NCBI GenBank assembly: GCA_947488605.1
Contig: CANKZJ010000001.1
Coordinates: forward strand, 1,019,603 to 1,083,602
Source: an uncultured Paracoccaceae bacterium
GTDB taxonomy: Bacteria > Pseudomonadota > Alphaproteobacteria > Rhodobacterales > Rhodobacteraceae
Length of the DNA: 64,000 bases
Reading direction: 5' to 3'
A model generated the notes under the pieces. The model did not search any database and had not been told where the DNA came from. It saw nothing but the letters and a program-made list of their open reading frames with translations. Shown here piece by piece: positions 28,601 to 37,375 of this stretch. Position 1 is the first letter of the stretch. Each line of letters starts with the position of its first letter. A program made the position numbers and the translations under genes.

Positions 28601-29449
28601 ATGTCGCAGAAAATCGCTTTTCAAGGAGAGCTCGGCGCTTACGGGCACGAGGCTTGCGTCACGGCAAGACCAGAGTTTGACCCGCTACCATGTGCGACAT
28701 TTGATGCCGCTATTGACGCTGTGCGCAAGGGCGACGCTGATCTGGGGATGATCGCTGTCGAGAACTCGACCTACGGACGCGTGGCAGACGTACACTCTTT
28801 GTTGCCAGAAAGCGGTCTACATATCGTTGATGAAACATTTGTGCGCGTCCACATCAACTTGCTCGGCAAACCCCAAGCTGAGCTGACGGACATCACGGAG
28901 GCCCACGGCCACCCCGTGATCTTGCCTCAATGCGGTAACTTCTTGCGTGATCACGCGATCATACCCCGCACCAGTTCCGACAACGCGCGTGCGGCACGTG
29001 AAGTGGCGGCAGGTGATGATATCGGTGTTGCGGCGCTTGCATCAGAATTGGCCGCAGAAATATATGGGCTAAAGCTTCTGGCGCGCCACATTGAAGACCA
29101 TTCGCGCAACACAACCCGTTTCCTGATCATGGCGCGCGAACCTGATTATACGCGCCGCGGTGACTACGAAATGATGACCAGCTTTGTGTTCCGTGTCCGC
29201 AACATCCCTGCGGCACTGTACAAGGCGATGGGTGGTTTCGCGACCAACAGCGTCAACATGACGAAGCTGGAAAGCTACATGGTTGATGGTGAATTCACTG
29301 CAACACAATTCTATTCAGAGATCGAAGGGCACCCTGACGACGCTAACGTAAAGCTGGCTTTGGAAGAATTGGGATATTTCACAGACCACCTGCACATCAT
29401 GGGCGTCTACCCATCCGCCGCGCGCCGCCACGAGAAGAACACAAGCTAG
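28601..29449 (+). CDS. pheA: Prephenate dehydratase
   Basis: Converts prephenate to phenylpyruvate in phenylalanine synthesis. It has 282 aa: a catalytic domain (IAFQGELGAYGHEA at the N-terminus, the GMIAVENSTYGRV segment, and the catalytic Thr motif NTTRFLIM near residue 167) and a C-terminal ACT domain (SFVFRVRNIPAALYKAMGGF; KLESYMVDG) for feedback control by phenylalanine. No chorismate mutase domain is fused. GGGAGG lies upstream of the ATG. It converges on the next gene, and the two share the palindromic stop CTAG. Confidence 0.95.
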   Translation: MSQKIAFQGELGAYGHEACVTARPEFDPLPCATFDAAIDAVRKGDADLGMIAVENSTYGRVADVHSLLPESGLHIVDETFVRVHINLLGKPQAELTDITEAHGHPVILPQCGNFLRDHAIIPRTSSDNARAAREVAAGDDIGVAALASELAAEIYGLKLLARHIEDHSRNTTRFLIMAREPDYTRRGDYEMMTSFVFRVRNIPAALYKAMGGFATNSVNMTKLESYMVDGEFTATQFYSEIEGHPDDANVKLALEELGYFTDHLHIMGVYPSAARRHEKNTS

Positions 29450-29910
29450 GTGCCGCGACGAAAGTCGTCTTCGACGCTTTCAGCGAATTCGGTAACGCGG
29501 GCCTTGAAGCGGTTCGTCATCTTTGACTTTGCCAGTTTCAAAGACTGCAAAAGCAGTCTTGCAGTGAGTGTTTTTGCACGCAGTTCAAAACTGACCAAAA
29601 CCCGGGTGCGCGTCTGCGAAAGCGGGACAAGCTCGACTTGGGTCAAAGCGATCAAACCATCGGAGTGGCTTTCAATTTCAATCGCTTCTGACGGGTCCAT
29701 TCTGGTCAATTCTGCCACGACCGCACGATGCCGTCCGCGGAATTCGAATGCGATGTCCCAAACGGTGCCAAGTTCGACATCGCCCTTTTTTTGGCGGGCC
29801 ACGTTGATACCTTGCCGCATGGCGCGACGTTCAAACCCATCAAAATCACTGACCCGGGCAAAGGCATAGTCAATTGGGACCTCAAGATCTTCGCGTGTGC
29901 TGAGTTTCAT
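29446..29910 (-). CDS. SRPBCC-superfamily protein
   Basis: This is a 154-aa protein with the START-like/polyketide-cyclase fold pattern: an N-terminal strand MKLSTREDLEVPIDYAFARVSDF, a middle of alternating strands (TVWDIAFEFRGRHRAVVAELTRM) and a long C-terminal helix. These proteins bind small hydrophobic ligands. The specific role is unknown. The stop codon shares CTAG with the pheA stop on the other strand. It lies 23 bp after the nudC gene on the same strand. Confidence 0.8.
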   Translation of the reverse strand: MKLSTREDLEVPIDYAFARVSDFDGFERRAMRQGINVARQKKGDVELGTVWDIAFEFRGRHRAVVAELTRMDPSEAIEIESHSDGLIALTQVELVPLSQTRTRVLVSFELRAKTLTARLLLQSLKLAKSKMTNRFKARVTEFAESVEDDFRRGT

Positions 29911-29933
29911 CGTCTCATTCCATTGTCGTCAAA

Positions 29934-30881
29934 CTAATCAAGCCGGTCTGCAAGCCAGGCTTCAAGCAAGAAATGCGCGATCGCGCCCTTGCGTGCAGGC
30001 AATATTTTGGGGTGTTCACCACTGAATGCCAACGCCATGTCTTCGCGTGTGACCCAAAGTGCATCCTCAATTTCCAGTGGATCAATATTCAAGTCAGTGG
30101 TCAGAGCCACGCCCGCACACCCAAACATAAGCGACGCAGGAAATGGCCAAGGCTGGCTGGACAGATAGGTCACAGCGCCAACGCGCACGCCAGATTCCTC
30201 AAAGACTTCGCGACGCACGGCGGCCTCAATCGTCTCACCGGGTTCAACAAATCCAGCAAGCAGGGAATACATCCCATCGGGCCATCCCGGCGACCGCCCG
30301 ACCAACACCGAGTTGCCATGCGTAATCAACATGATCACAACCGGGTCCGTGCGCGGAAAGTGATGGCCGCCGCAAGCCGCGCAATCGCGTTGCCAACCGC
30401 CCATCGCCAATTTGCTTTCAGCGCCGCACCGCGCACAAAAACGGTGCGTTTCATGCCAGCCCATGACAGCTTTTGCCGTTGCCGCCAGTTCTGCATCACG
30501 GGCCGTGAGGCGCGTCATGATCGCCCGCAGTTCTGCAAAATGGGCATCTGGCAAAGCCGGGTGTTGTTGTTCGGATGGGTCAAGGAAACCGTCTAAGGTC
30601 GATGGGTCCAACCCTTGTGGCGTCCAGCCTGATAAATCGGCAGCAAACACAGGTGCACCATCTTCGCGGCCTAAGAAAATCAAGTCAGTGGCGGCATCTG
30701 CCATTGCCGGATGATCAAGCGACAAACGCACAACTGCATCTGCGGCGATCATTGGCTTACCGCGCCACAAAAGGATGGTCCGGGCATCCGATTGCACCCT
30801 CAATTCTTCGGTCTGATCCCGGAGCTGCGCCGCGCGATCTAGTCCTGACCCACCGAAGGTCACTGTCTCTGCAATTTTCAT
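29934..30881 (-). CDS. nudC: NAD(+) diphosphatase (Nudix hydrolase)
   Basis: Hydrolyses NADH or NAD to NMN and AMP, and removes NAD caps from RNA in the E. coli homologue. It has 315 aa with an N-terminal NADH-PPase domain, a four-cysteine zinc ribbon (CARCGAES...CAACGG near residues 153-171) and the Nudix box GFVEPGETIEAAVRREVFEE followed by SGV. The SQPWPFPASLMFGC motif after the box is diagnostic for NudC. Confidence 0.95.
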   Translation of the reverse strand: MKIAETVTFGGSGLDRAAQLRDQTEELRVQSDARTILLWRGKPMIAADAVVRLSLDHPAMADAATDLIFLGREDGAPVFAADLSGWTPQGLDPSTLDGFLDPSEQQHPALPDAHFAELRAIMTRLTARDAELAATAKAVMGWHETHRFCARCGAESKLAMGGWQRDCAACGGHHFPRTDPVVIMLITHGNSVLVGRSPGWPDGMYSLLAGFVEPGETIEAAVRREVFEESGVRVGAVTYLSSQPWPFPASLMFGCAGVALTTDLNIDPLEIEDALWVTREDMALAFSGEHPKILPARKGAIAHFLLEAWLADRLD

Positions 30882-30973
30882 TATGCCGAGATGACACGGA
30901 CGTTGCGTAAGTTCAAATTATTCCATCATTTTCTATGGTCGAGGACAGTCATACACGTTAAGATTGAATTAAT

Positions 30974-32821
30974 ATGTCCCTCACTGAAACTTCATCCGGA
31001 ATGCCCCCCGTAAAGGGTCAACTGCGTTTGCTCCAAACGACGGATTTGCACATGCAGCTTTTGGCATATGACTATGTCTCTGATCGATCTGACGACAGCA
31101 TCGGATTGATAGGTCTCGCAGACCAAGTTGCCGCCCTCAGGAATGATAAAAGCGCCACCACCGTGCATTTTGACACAGGTGATTTGATCCAAGGCAATCC
31201 ACTCGCGGATACGGTAGCCGCGACATTGGAACCATTGCAAACACATCCGATGATCGCCGCTCTTAACCTTCTTGGGTGCGATGCCATGACCGTTGGCAAC
31301 CACGAGTTCGACTATGGATTAGCAAAGCTGCGAAGCGTTCTATCCAAAGCTGCATTTCCGGTCGTCACCGCCAACATCACGCCAAGGGACGGTCCCGCTA
31401 TTGGCCCCGAGTTTGTCATTCTAGACCGTACTATTTTTTGCGGCGACGGCGTCATACGACAGATCAAGCTTGGCGTCGTTGGGTTTGGCCCGCCGCAGAT
31501 AGCAAGCCTCGACAGCGATATGATCGATACCAAAGATATCGTGACCGCAGCGCAAGACGCCGTGCCGCAGATCCGTGCTGCGGGGGCAGATTTGGTCATC
31601 GCACTTTGCCACACCGGTCTTGGCACAGCCTCAAACACAAAAGGGATGGAAAACGCAGCAATACCCTTGGCAGCCGTTGACGGGATTGATGTCCTGCTTA
31701 CCGGCCATACGCATGAAACCTTTCCGGATAAAAAGCGTGTAGCTTCGGTCAGTGTTGATCCAATTGCCGGAACGATACACGGCAAACCAACCGTGATGGC
31801 TGCCTATTGCGGCAAATCGCTGGGTGTTATTGATCTCGCGTTAAAATGGAATGCAGGGCATTGGACCATCAAGGACCATCTGGTCAGTTTCAAATATCCA
31901 GAACCCGCGACCGGTGCGCCATCACTTCTGCGCGCACGATTGACCCAACTTGTGGCTGAAGCTCACGAAGCCACCATCGTAAAAATGAACACGCCAATTG
32001 CGCGAACGGCCCTACCAATCCACAGCTATTTCGCAACAATCCAACCAGAGCTGAGCCAGCAGATTCTCGCAAGGTCTGCACGACAAGCTGTCCAAAAGGC
32101 TCTGCACGAAACGCCACATGCACACCTTCCCGTTCTCGCGGCCAAATCCTCCTTTCGCTTTGGCGGCAGGAGTGGGTTTGGGCATTACATCGACATCTGC
32201 GAAGGCCCGATCACCCTGCGCGATGCAACGGCGATCTTTCCGTTCGTGGACAGACTATTTGCGGTGAAGCGAAGTGGTGCGCAAATCAAAAGGTGGCTGG
32301 AAAGGAGCGCCTCGCACTACAATCAAATGACCACAGGAGTCTGCGACCAGCAGCTTCTTAATCCGCTAAGCGCTGGCTACAATTGTGATGCGATCCTAGG
32401 GCTGACCTATCAGATCGATCTTACGCAACCCGCTTGCTTCGATCCGCATGGACATGAACTACGCTCGGCGGCGTCCCGGATCACGGCACTGCATTTTGAT
32501 GGGAATCCCGTTCTCGATACAGACATTTTCATTGTCGCCACCAATAGTTTCCGCGCGAAGGGAGGTGGTGGGTTTCCGACATTTCCCGATTCAGATATTT
32601 TGCATAAGTCGACGGGCAACATGCAGGAAATCCTTGCCGCATATCTCAATCAGATCGACTGCATCTCGGACCCTATCCAACCGACATGGTCGTTCAGTCA
32701 GATAGAGAGTACCGCCGCCCAATTCCAAAGCGCGCCGAAAGCGTATTACCACATGTCGGGGCCAATCACACATATCGGGCGCGGAATGGACGGGTTTGAC
32801 ACCTACCAGATCAGTTTCTGA
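30974..32821 (+). CDS. 2',3'-cyclic-nucleotide phosphodiesterase / 3'-nucleotidase-like protein (CpdB family)
   Basis: This is a 615-aa protein with an N-terminal metallophosphatase domain (LQTTDLHMQLLAYDY, FDTGDLIQGNPLAD, VGNHEFDYGL, ALCHTGLG and LTGHTHETFP give all metal ligands) and a C-terminal 5_nucleotid_C domain with the substrate-stacking region. CpdB enzymes act in the periplasm, but here the N-terminus is polar and lacks any signal peptide, so export is unclear. It is divergent from nudC. The SRP RNA gene follows. Confidence 0.88.
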   Translation: MSLTETSSGMPPVKGQLRLLQTTDLHMQLLAYDYVSDRSDDSIGLIGLADQVAALRNDKSATTVHFDTGDLIQGNPLADTVAATLEPLQTHPMIAALNLLGCDAMTVGNHEFDYGLAKLRSVLSKAAFPVVTANITPRDGPAIGPEFVILDRTIFCGDGVIRQIKLGVVGFGPPQIASLDSDMIDTKDIVTAAQDAVPQIRAAGADLVIALCHTGLGTASNTKGMENAAIPLAAVDGIDVLLTGHTHETFPDKKRVASVSVDPIAGTIHGKPTVMAAYCGKSLGVIDLALKWNAGHWTIKDHLVSFKYPEPATGAPSLLRARLTQLVAEAHEATIVKMNTPIARTALPIHSYFATIQPELSQQILARSARQAVQKALHETPHAHLPVLAAKSSFRFGGRSGFGHYIDICEGPITLRDATAIFPFVDRLFAVKRSGAQIKRWLERSASHYNQMTTGVCDQQLLNPLSAGYNCDAILGLTYQIDLTQPACFDPHGHELRSAASRITALHFDGNPVLDTDIFIVATNSFRAKGGGGFPTFPDSDILHKSTGNMQEILAAYLNQIDCISDPIQPTWSFSQIESTAAQFQSAPKAYYHMSGPITHIGRGMDGFDTYQISF

Positions 32822-32860
32822 CATCTTGCAGACCACACCAATCCATCCTATATCATCTTT

Positions 32861-32953
32861 GAGAGGTTGGCGCGGGCGAGCGCCTCGCCAACCTGGTCAG
32901 GTCCGGAAGGAAGCAGCCATAACGAGCCCCGCTTGGGTCGTTGTCAGCCTCTC
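32861..32953 (+). ncRNA. ffs: Signal recognition particle RNA, small bacterial type
   Basis: The conserved apical part GTCCGGAAGGAAGCAGCC, with the GGAA tetraloop and the internal loops that bind Ffh, is present at about 32900-32918. The ends GAGAGGTTGG and CAGCCTCTC pair to close the hairpin, giving about 93 nt. This fits the short (4.5S-type) alphaproteobacterial SRP RNA. Ends may be off by a few bases. Confidence 0.93.
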
Positions 32954-33013
32954 ACCTTCGATTTGCGCGGCAAATTGAAGCTTTGGAAACACCGGCAGCA
33001 AAGGAGGATGTTC

Positions 33014-33055
33014 ATGATTGTCGCAAAAAACTCCCTCCCGGTCCGGGTGCGCTGA
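33014..33055 (+). CDS. Possible micro-ORF (13 codons) with a consensus ribosome binding site
   Basis: AAGGAGG at 33001-33007, a perfect Shine-Dalgarno, lies 6 bp before ATG 33014. The ORF reads MIVAKNSLPVRVR and ends with TGA at 33053-33055. An ATG at 33008 is in frame but too close to the SD. It sits between the SRP RNA and rsgA. It could be a leader peptide or an unannotated small protein, or chance. Seen directly: the SD and the short frame. Expression is not shown. Confidence 0.4.
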   Translation: MIVAKNSLPVRVR

Positions 33056-33134
33056 AGTTATTTCCGCCCCCTCGTCCACTTCTCGCTGATCTACCTAGAT
33101 CAGCGCCAAAAAACACTTTGACGAGGATAGATCA

Positions 33135-34166
33135 TTGACAGATCTCACACGCGACGCCCTTGGCTGGTCGCCCTTTTATATGTCCCAACTTGAAATTGAA
33201 GAACTTGAAACACACACGCCCGCCCGCATTGCAACGGTCCACCGCGACCGCGTTGTTGGCTTCTCGGAAATCGGAACGATTGAGCTAACGCTTGATCCTG
33301 GCATCACCACCGCAGCCGTTGGCGTCGGAGACTGGGTTCTTTGCATACCCGAGCAACGCCGCCTGTCCCGCGTGCTGGAACGAAAGACCGAGCTGTCGCG
33401 CGGAACGGAATACCATACTGGTGAAAAGCAACTGATTGCGGCCAATCTTGATACGCTTTTTATTACGTCATCGTGCAACAATGATTTCAACCCTGCCCGC
33501 CTGGAGCGCTATCTGGCGATGGCGCATGACGCGTTGATCACGCCGGTGATATTGCTCACTAAGGCAGACCAAACAGACGACCCCGATGTCTACATCACGC
33601 AGGCGCAAGCCTTGGGGCGCAATCTGGAAGTCATTGCAATAGATGCCAAGAATGACGATGTGCCGGCAGCGCTCGCACCTTGGTGTGGCAAAGGTCAGAC
33701 TGTTGCACTGGCTGGATCATCGGGTGTGGGCAAAACAACGGTTGCCAACGCACTCACTGGCGGCAATGCCGCGACCCGAGATATCCGCGAAGACGACGCA
33801 CGCGGACGACACACCACAACCGGGCGCTCACTGCACCGTATGGCAACGGGTGGCTGGCTGATCGATACGCCGGGCATGCGCGGTTTGGGTGTGGCAGAAG
33901 TCGCTTTTGGCATTGATGCGACATTTCCTGAAATCTCGGAAAGCGCTGAACTGTGCAAATTTCGCGATTGCGCCCATGAGGGAGAGCCCGGCTGCGCCGT
34001 GCAAGCCGCGCTAGAGGCAGGTGACATCACCCCTGAGCGGCTAGTGCGGTTCAAAAAGCTCAAACGCGAAAATGAGCATGCGACGGAAACCATAGCGCAA
34101 GCGCGCGACCGGGGACGCAAGTTGGGTAAGATGTACCGCTCGGCTGTGAAAAAGAAGGGCAGATAG
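33135..34166 (+). CDS. rsgA: Ribosome small subunit-dependent GTPase A
   Basis: This is a 343-aa circularly permuted GTPase that helps late 30S assembly. After an N-terminal OB-fold, the motifs come in permuted order: G4 LTKAD, then G1 GSSGVGKTT and G3 DTPGMR. The C-terminal zinc site CKFRDCAHEGEPGCAV is diagnostic. The TTG at 33135 has GAGGATAGATCA just upstream. A 26-bp palindrome follows the stop. Confidence 0.94.
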   Translation: MTDLTRDALGWSPFYMSQLEIEELETHTPARIATVHRDRVVGFSEIGTIELTLDPGITTAAVGVGDWVLCIPEQRRLSRVLERKTELSRGTEYHTGEKQLIAANLDTLFITSSCNNDFNPARLERYLAMAHDALITPVILLTKADQTDDPDVYITQAQALGRNLEVIAIDAKNDDVPAALAPWCGKGQTVALAGSSGVGKTTVANALTGGNAATRDIREDDARGRHTTTGRSLHRMATGGWLIDTPGMRGLGVAEVAFGIDATFPEISESAELCKFRDCAHEGEPGCAVQAALEAGDITPERLVRFKKLKRENEHATETIAQARDRGRKLGKMYRSAVKKKGR

Positions 34167-34175
34167 TCCCTTAGG

Positions 34176-34201
34176 GTAAGGTGGATCATGATCCACCTTA
34201 C
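34176..34201. repeat. Perfect 26-bp palindrome between rsgA and the phosphatase gene
   Basis: Each arm is GTAAGGTGGATCA followed by its exact reverse complement, with no loop. It lies 9 bp after the rsgA stop and 7 bp before the end of the convergent phosphatase gene. It resembles the palindrome at 11468-11489 near the tRNA. It may act as a bidirectional terminator or be a member of a dispersed intergenic repeat family. Confidence 0.65.
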
Positions 34202-34208
34202 TGAATTG

Positions 34209-34700
34209 TCAGCCAGCGCGCGCCCATGCCATCTGCGCATCTGTTTCCACTGCGCAGGGGCGCACCTTGCGCAAGCGCACAAGCGCCGCTTCGGGTTCCT
34301 CGCCTGCTGCAATCATCAATCGCAGAACCATCATGCCGGAACGGCCACATCCACCAAAGCAATGCACCAACACGCGCCCACCGTTGCCAAGTACGGGCAA
34401 TGTCTGGTCGCGCACGCCCGGCCAATCCAAACCATCCGGCACACCAAAATCGACAACGGGCAAGTGAAGCCATCCAATATTTTTATTACCCAAATCAACC
34501 CCAAGGCTGCCGGCACCTTTCCGGTCCAACTCAGCCTGTGTTGTCATCGTCAGAACCAAGTCTGGCCGCCAAGCAAGAAGCCGCTGCCAGTCCGTGCCAT
34601 AGTGCCGCGTGCGGCCCGGCATTGGTGCTATGGCCAACTCACCGCCGCCGGCCTTTAGGCTATGGATCACAAACTCAATCATGGGGTCGCTGCCGTCCAT
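34209..34700 (-). CDS. Cysteine-based protein phosphatase (DSP/PTP-like)
   Basis: This is a 163-aa phosphatase with the CX5R signature loop HCFGGCGRSG (Cys114 to Arg120) and a likely general acid in PVVDFGVPD (Asp84). The short length and the WPGVRDQ helix before the signature fit the small dual-specificity or atypical group. The substrate (protein or small phosphate ester) is unknown. A start at 34682 is also possible. It is divergent from the DUF202 gene. Confidence 0.83.
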   Translation of the reverse strand: MDGSDPMIEFVIHSLKAGGGELAIAPMPGRTRHYGTDWQRLLAWRPDLVLTMTTQAELDRKGAGSLGVDLGNKNIGWLHLPVVDFGVPDGLDWPGVRDQTLPVLGNGGRVLVHCFGGCGRSGMMVLRLMIAAGEEPEAALVRLRKVRPCAVETDAQMAWARAG

Positions 34701-34749
34701 CTTACAATTCCGCTTCGCTTTCTGCGGATCAAATCATACGTTACCGGCT

Positions 34750-35112
34750 ATGACCAACACTGACAAACAGGCGCAGAAGCGCACCGAATGGGCAGAAGAT
34801 CGCACGATCATGGCGAATGAACGCACGTTTTCAAGCTGGATGGGAACGGGTTTGGGCGCGATTGGCGTCGCCATCGGCCTGAAAGCCGTATTCGGTGCGT
34901 TTGAACCGACGTGGGCTGCGAAACTCGTTGCGAGCATTTTCATAGGTGTCGCCATTGCGATTTTCTGGTCGGCACGGCACCAGGCTTGCAAGACCTTCGC
35001 ACGACTAAGCGAGCGCGATATAGAGGCAACGCCTTCACGCAATTATACGCGGCTTGCCAGCATCATGACGATTGCAGCAGTTGCGACAGGGATCATCCTT
35101 TGGTCATTGTGA
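34750..35112 (+). CDS. DUF202 (YidH-type) membrane protein
   Basis: This is a 120-aa protein starting at ATG 34750. It has the DUF202 N-terminal motif (TEWAEDRTIMANERTFSSWM) and three hydrophobic helices at about residues 30-48, 58-74 and 99-117. The function of the family is unknown. It stands 68 bp before the dnaX start. Confidence 0.85.
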   Translation: MTNTDKQAQKRTEWAEDRTIMANERTFSSWMGTGLGAIGVAIGLKAVFGAFEPTWAAKLVASIFIGVAIAIFWSARHQACKTFARLSERDIEATPSRNYTRLASIMTIAAVATGIILWSL

Positions 35113-35132
35113 TACGGTAGACCTCGGACGGT

Positions 35133-35154
35133 GTTGCACCTAACCTGGTGCAAC
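35133..35154. promoter_or_regulatory. Hairpin upstream of dnaX
   Basis: The inverted repeat GTTGCACC / GGTGCAAC (8 bp, loop TAACCT) lies 26 bp before the dnaX ATG. There is no T-run after it, so it could be an operator or an mRNA hairpin rather than a terminator. Confidence 0.45.
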
Positions 35155-35180
35155 GCGCGAATCCCACCTTAAGGGCCAAA

Positions 35181-36929
35181 ATGACAGATCAACCGCAGTA
35201 TCAAGTACTCGCCCGGAAATATCGTCCCGAAACATTCGCAGACATGGTCGGGCAGGATGCGATGGTGCGGACGCTCAAGAACGCGTTTGCGGCGGACCGC
35301 ATCGCGCAAGCCTTTATCATGACCGGCATTCGCGGGACTGGCAAAACCACGACGGCGCGTATTATCGCAAAGGGTATGAACTGCATTGGGCCCGATGGCA
35401 CAGGCGGTCCAACGACCGAACCTTGCGGGCAATGCGAGCATTGTGTGGCGATCATGGAAGGGCGTCATGTGGACGTCATGGAAATGGACGCGGCATCACG
35501 TACAGGCGTCGGTGATATCCGTGAAATCATCGACAGCGTCCACTACCGCGCAGCCTCCGCCCGCTTCAAAATCTATATTATTGACGAAGTTCATATGCTG
35601 TCAAAGAACGCGTTCAACGCGCTTTTGAAGACATTGGAAGAGCCGCCTGACCACGTCAAATTCATCTTTGCTACGACGGAGATCCGGCAGGTGCCTGTAA
35701 CCGTACTTTCGCGCTGCCAACGCTTTGATTTGCGACGCATTGAGCCAGAGGTGCAAATTGCATTGCTGCGCAAAATCTCAACCGCAGAAGGCGCTGAGAT
35801 CACCGATGAAGCCCTAGCGTTGATCACACGCGCTGCGGAAGGCTCTGCCCGCGACGCCCAATCACTGTTGGATCAGGCAATCAGCCACGGCGCTGGCGAA
35901 ACGACCGCAGATCAGGTCCGCGCGATGCTGGGACTGGCAGATCGCGGACGTGTGCTTGATCTTTTTGACATGATTTTGAAAGGCGAAGCTGCGCGCGCTT
36001 TGACCGAGCTGTCAGGACAATATGCTGACGGTGCTGACCCAATGGCCGTTTTGCGGGATTTGGCAGAAGTCTGTCACTGGATCAGCGTCATCAAAATCAC
36101 ACCCGAAGCTGCAGAAGACCCAACCATCGGCCCGGACGAGCGATCACGCGGACAAGCGATGGCAGCCGAGCTACCGATGCGCGTGATGTCGCGGATGTGG
36201 CAAATGCTATTAAAGTCGTTGGAAGAAGTGGCAATGGCACCAAACGCCATGATGGCGGCCGAAATGGCGGTTATCCGGCTAACCCATGTCGCGGACCTGC
36301 CCAGCCCCGAAGAACTGGTGCGCAAATTGCAAGACGCGACACCGCCGCCCTCTGGTCCGGGCGGTGGGCGTCCTGCCCCGCAAGGTCAAGCGACAACAGC
36401 AATCAGCAACACTGTAACACCGACCCATTCTGCCCCTACGGGACCATCCGCATCCGGCGCGCAGATGGCAGTCGCGGTAGCTGAAAATCCGTTGCAGCAC
36501 TATGCGCGCTTTGAAGATGTCGTTGAGTTGATCCGCACGCACCGCGACGTCAAATTGTTGGTTGAGGTGGAAACCGGGTTGCGCCTTGTGAACTATCAGC
36601 CCGGCCGCATCGAGGTGAACCCAACACCATCCGCTGCGCGCGATCTTGTCGGCAGGCTGCAATCGCGACTACAGGCTTGGACGGGCAATCGCTGGGCGAT
36701 CACGGTTGTGACAGACGGCGGCGCGCCCACAATTGCAGAAACACGCGACGCTGCGGAAACTGCAATCATGGAGCAGGCGCACCAACATCCATTGGTACAA
36801 GCCGTGATCACTGCATTCCCAAAAGCGAAGATCACGGACATCCGAACAGAAGCCGAAAAAACCCAAGAGGCGCTGACCGACGCACTGCCCGAAGTCGACG
36901 AGGAATGGGATCCTTTTGACGACGATTGA
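35181..36929 (+). CDS. dnaX: DNA polymerase III subunit gamma/tau
   Basis: This is the 582-aa clamp-loader ATPase. The start at 35181 (MTDQPQYQVLARKYRPETF) matches the normal N-terminus and has AAGGG 5 bp upstream; an upstream GTG at 35148 is less likely. Walker A is GIRGTGKTTTAR, the zinc module has CIGP...CGQCEHC, and Walker B is IIDEVHML, followed by the TTEIRQVPVTVLSRC sensor region. A Pro/Gly/Thr-rich linker (about 400-430) leads to the tau C-terminal region. I saw no obvious slippery sequence for gamma production. Confidence 0.96.
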   Translation: MTDQPQYQVLARKYRPETFADMVGQDAMVRTLKNAFAADRIAQAFIMTGIRGTGKTTTARIIAKGMNCIGPDGTGGPTTEPCGQCEHCVAIMEGRHVDVMEMDAASRTGVGDIREIIDSVHYRAASARFKIYIIDEVHMLSKNAFNALLKTLEEPPDHVKFIFATTEIRQVPVTVLSRCQRFDLRRIEPEVQIALLRKISTAEGAEITDEALALITRAAEGSARDAQSLLDQAISHGAGETTADQVRAMLGLADRGRVLDLFDMILKGEAARALTELSGQYADGADPMAVLRDLAEVCHWISVIKITPEAAEDPTIGPDERSRGQAMAAELPMRVMSRMWQMLLKSLEEVAMAPNAMMAAEMAVIRLTHVADLPSPEELVRKLQDATPPPSGPGGGRPAPQGQATTAISNTVTPTHSAPTGPSASGAQMAVAVAENPLQHYARFEDVVELIRTHRDVKLLVEVETGLRLVNYQPGRIEVNPTPSAARDLVGRLQSRLQAWTGNRWAITVVTDGGAPTIAETRDAAETAIMEQAHQHPLVQAVITAFPKAKITDIRTEAEKTQEALTDALPEVDEEWDPFDDD

Positions 36930-36986
36930 TTGCGCAAATCGGTGAAAACGCCTAACTGAGTACAAACGAAATGCAGGAGGCAGAAA

Positions 36987-37331
36987 ATGCTCAAAGGACT
37001 TGGTGGGCTTGGCGACATGGCCAAGATGATGAAGCAGGCGCAAGAGATGCAGGGCAAAATGGCCCAGATGCAAGAAGACCTTGAGACAATCATGGTCGAA
37101 GGCGTCAGCGGCGCAGGTCTTGTAAAGGCGACAGCGACTGCCAAAGGCGAGTTGAAGGGTCTCGATATTGATCCATCAATCTTCAATGGTGACGATAAAG
37201 AAGTCGTCGAAGACCTGATCCTCGCGGCCATCAAAGACGCGCAGACAAAAGCCGCAGAGCGCGCGCAGGAAGAAATGGGTAAGATGACCGAAGGGCTCGG
37301 CCTACCTCCCGGAATGAACCTGCCGTTCTAA
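36987..37331 (+). CDS. Nucleoid-associated protein, YbaB/EbfC family
   Basis: This is a 114-aa small DNA-binding protein with the typical N-terminus MLKGLGGLGDMAKMMKQAQE, a helical Met/Gln-rich dimerisation segment and the central VSGAGLVKATATAKGELKGL. AGGAGG before the ATG is a strong ribosome binding site. It lies between dnaX and recR, the usual bacterial arrangement. Confidence 0.95.
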   Translation: MLKGLGGLGDMAKMMKQAQEMQGKMAQMQEDLETIMVEGVSGAGLVKATATAKGELKGLDIDPSIFNGDDKEVVEDLILAAIKDAQTKAAERAQEEMGKMTEGLGLPPGMNLPF

Positions 37332-37375
37332 ACAGCCAAGAATTTCCCGCGAAATTCTTTTGAAGGCAGAACAAA

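Noticed and set aside
36356-36480. Pro/Gly/Thr-rich repeats in dnaX as a possible frameshift region
   Set aside because: No A-rich slippery sequence was seen; the stretch is a normal flexible linker of tau.
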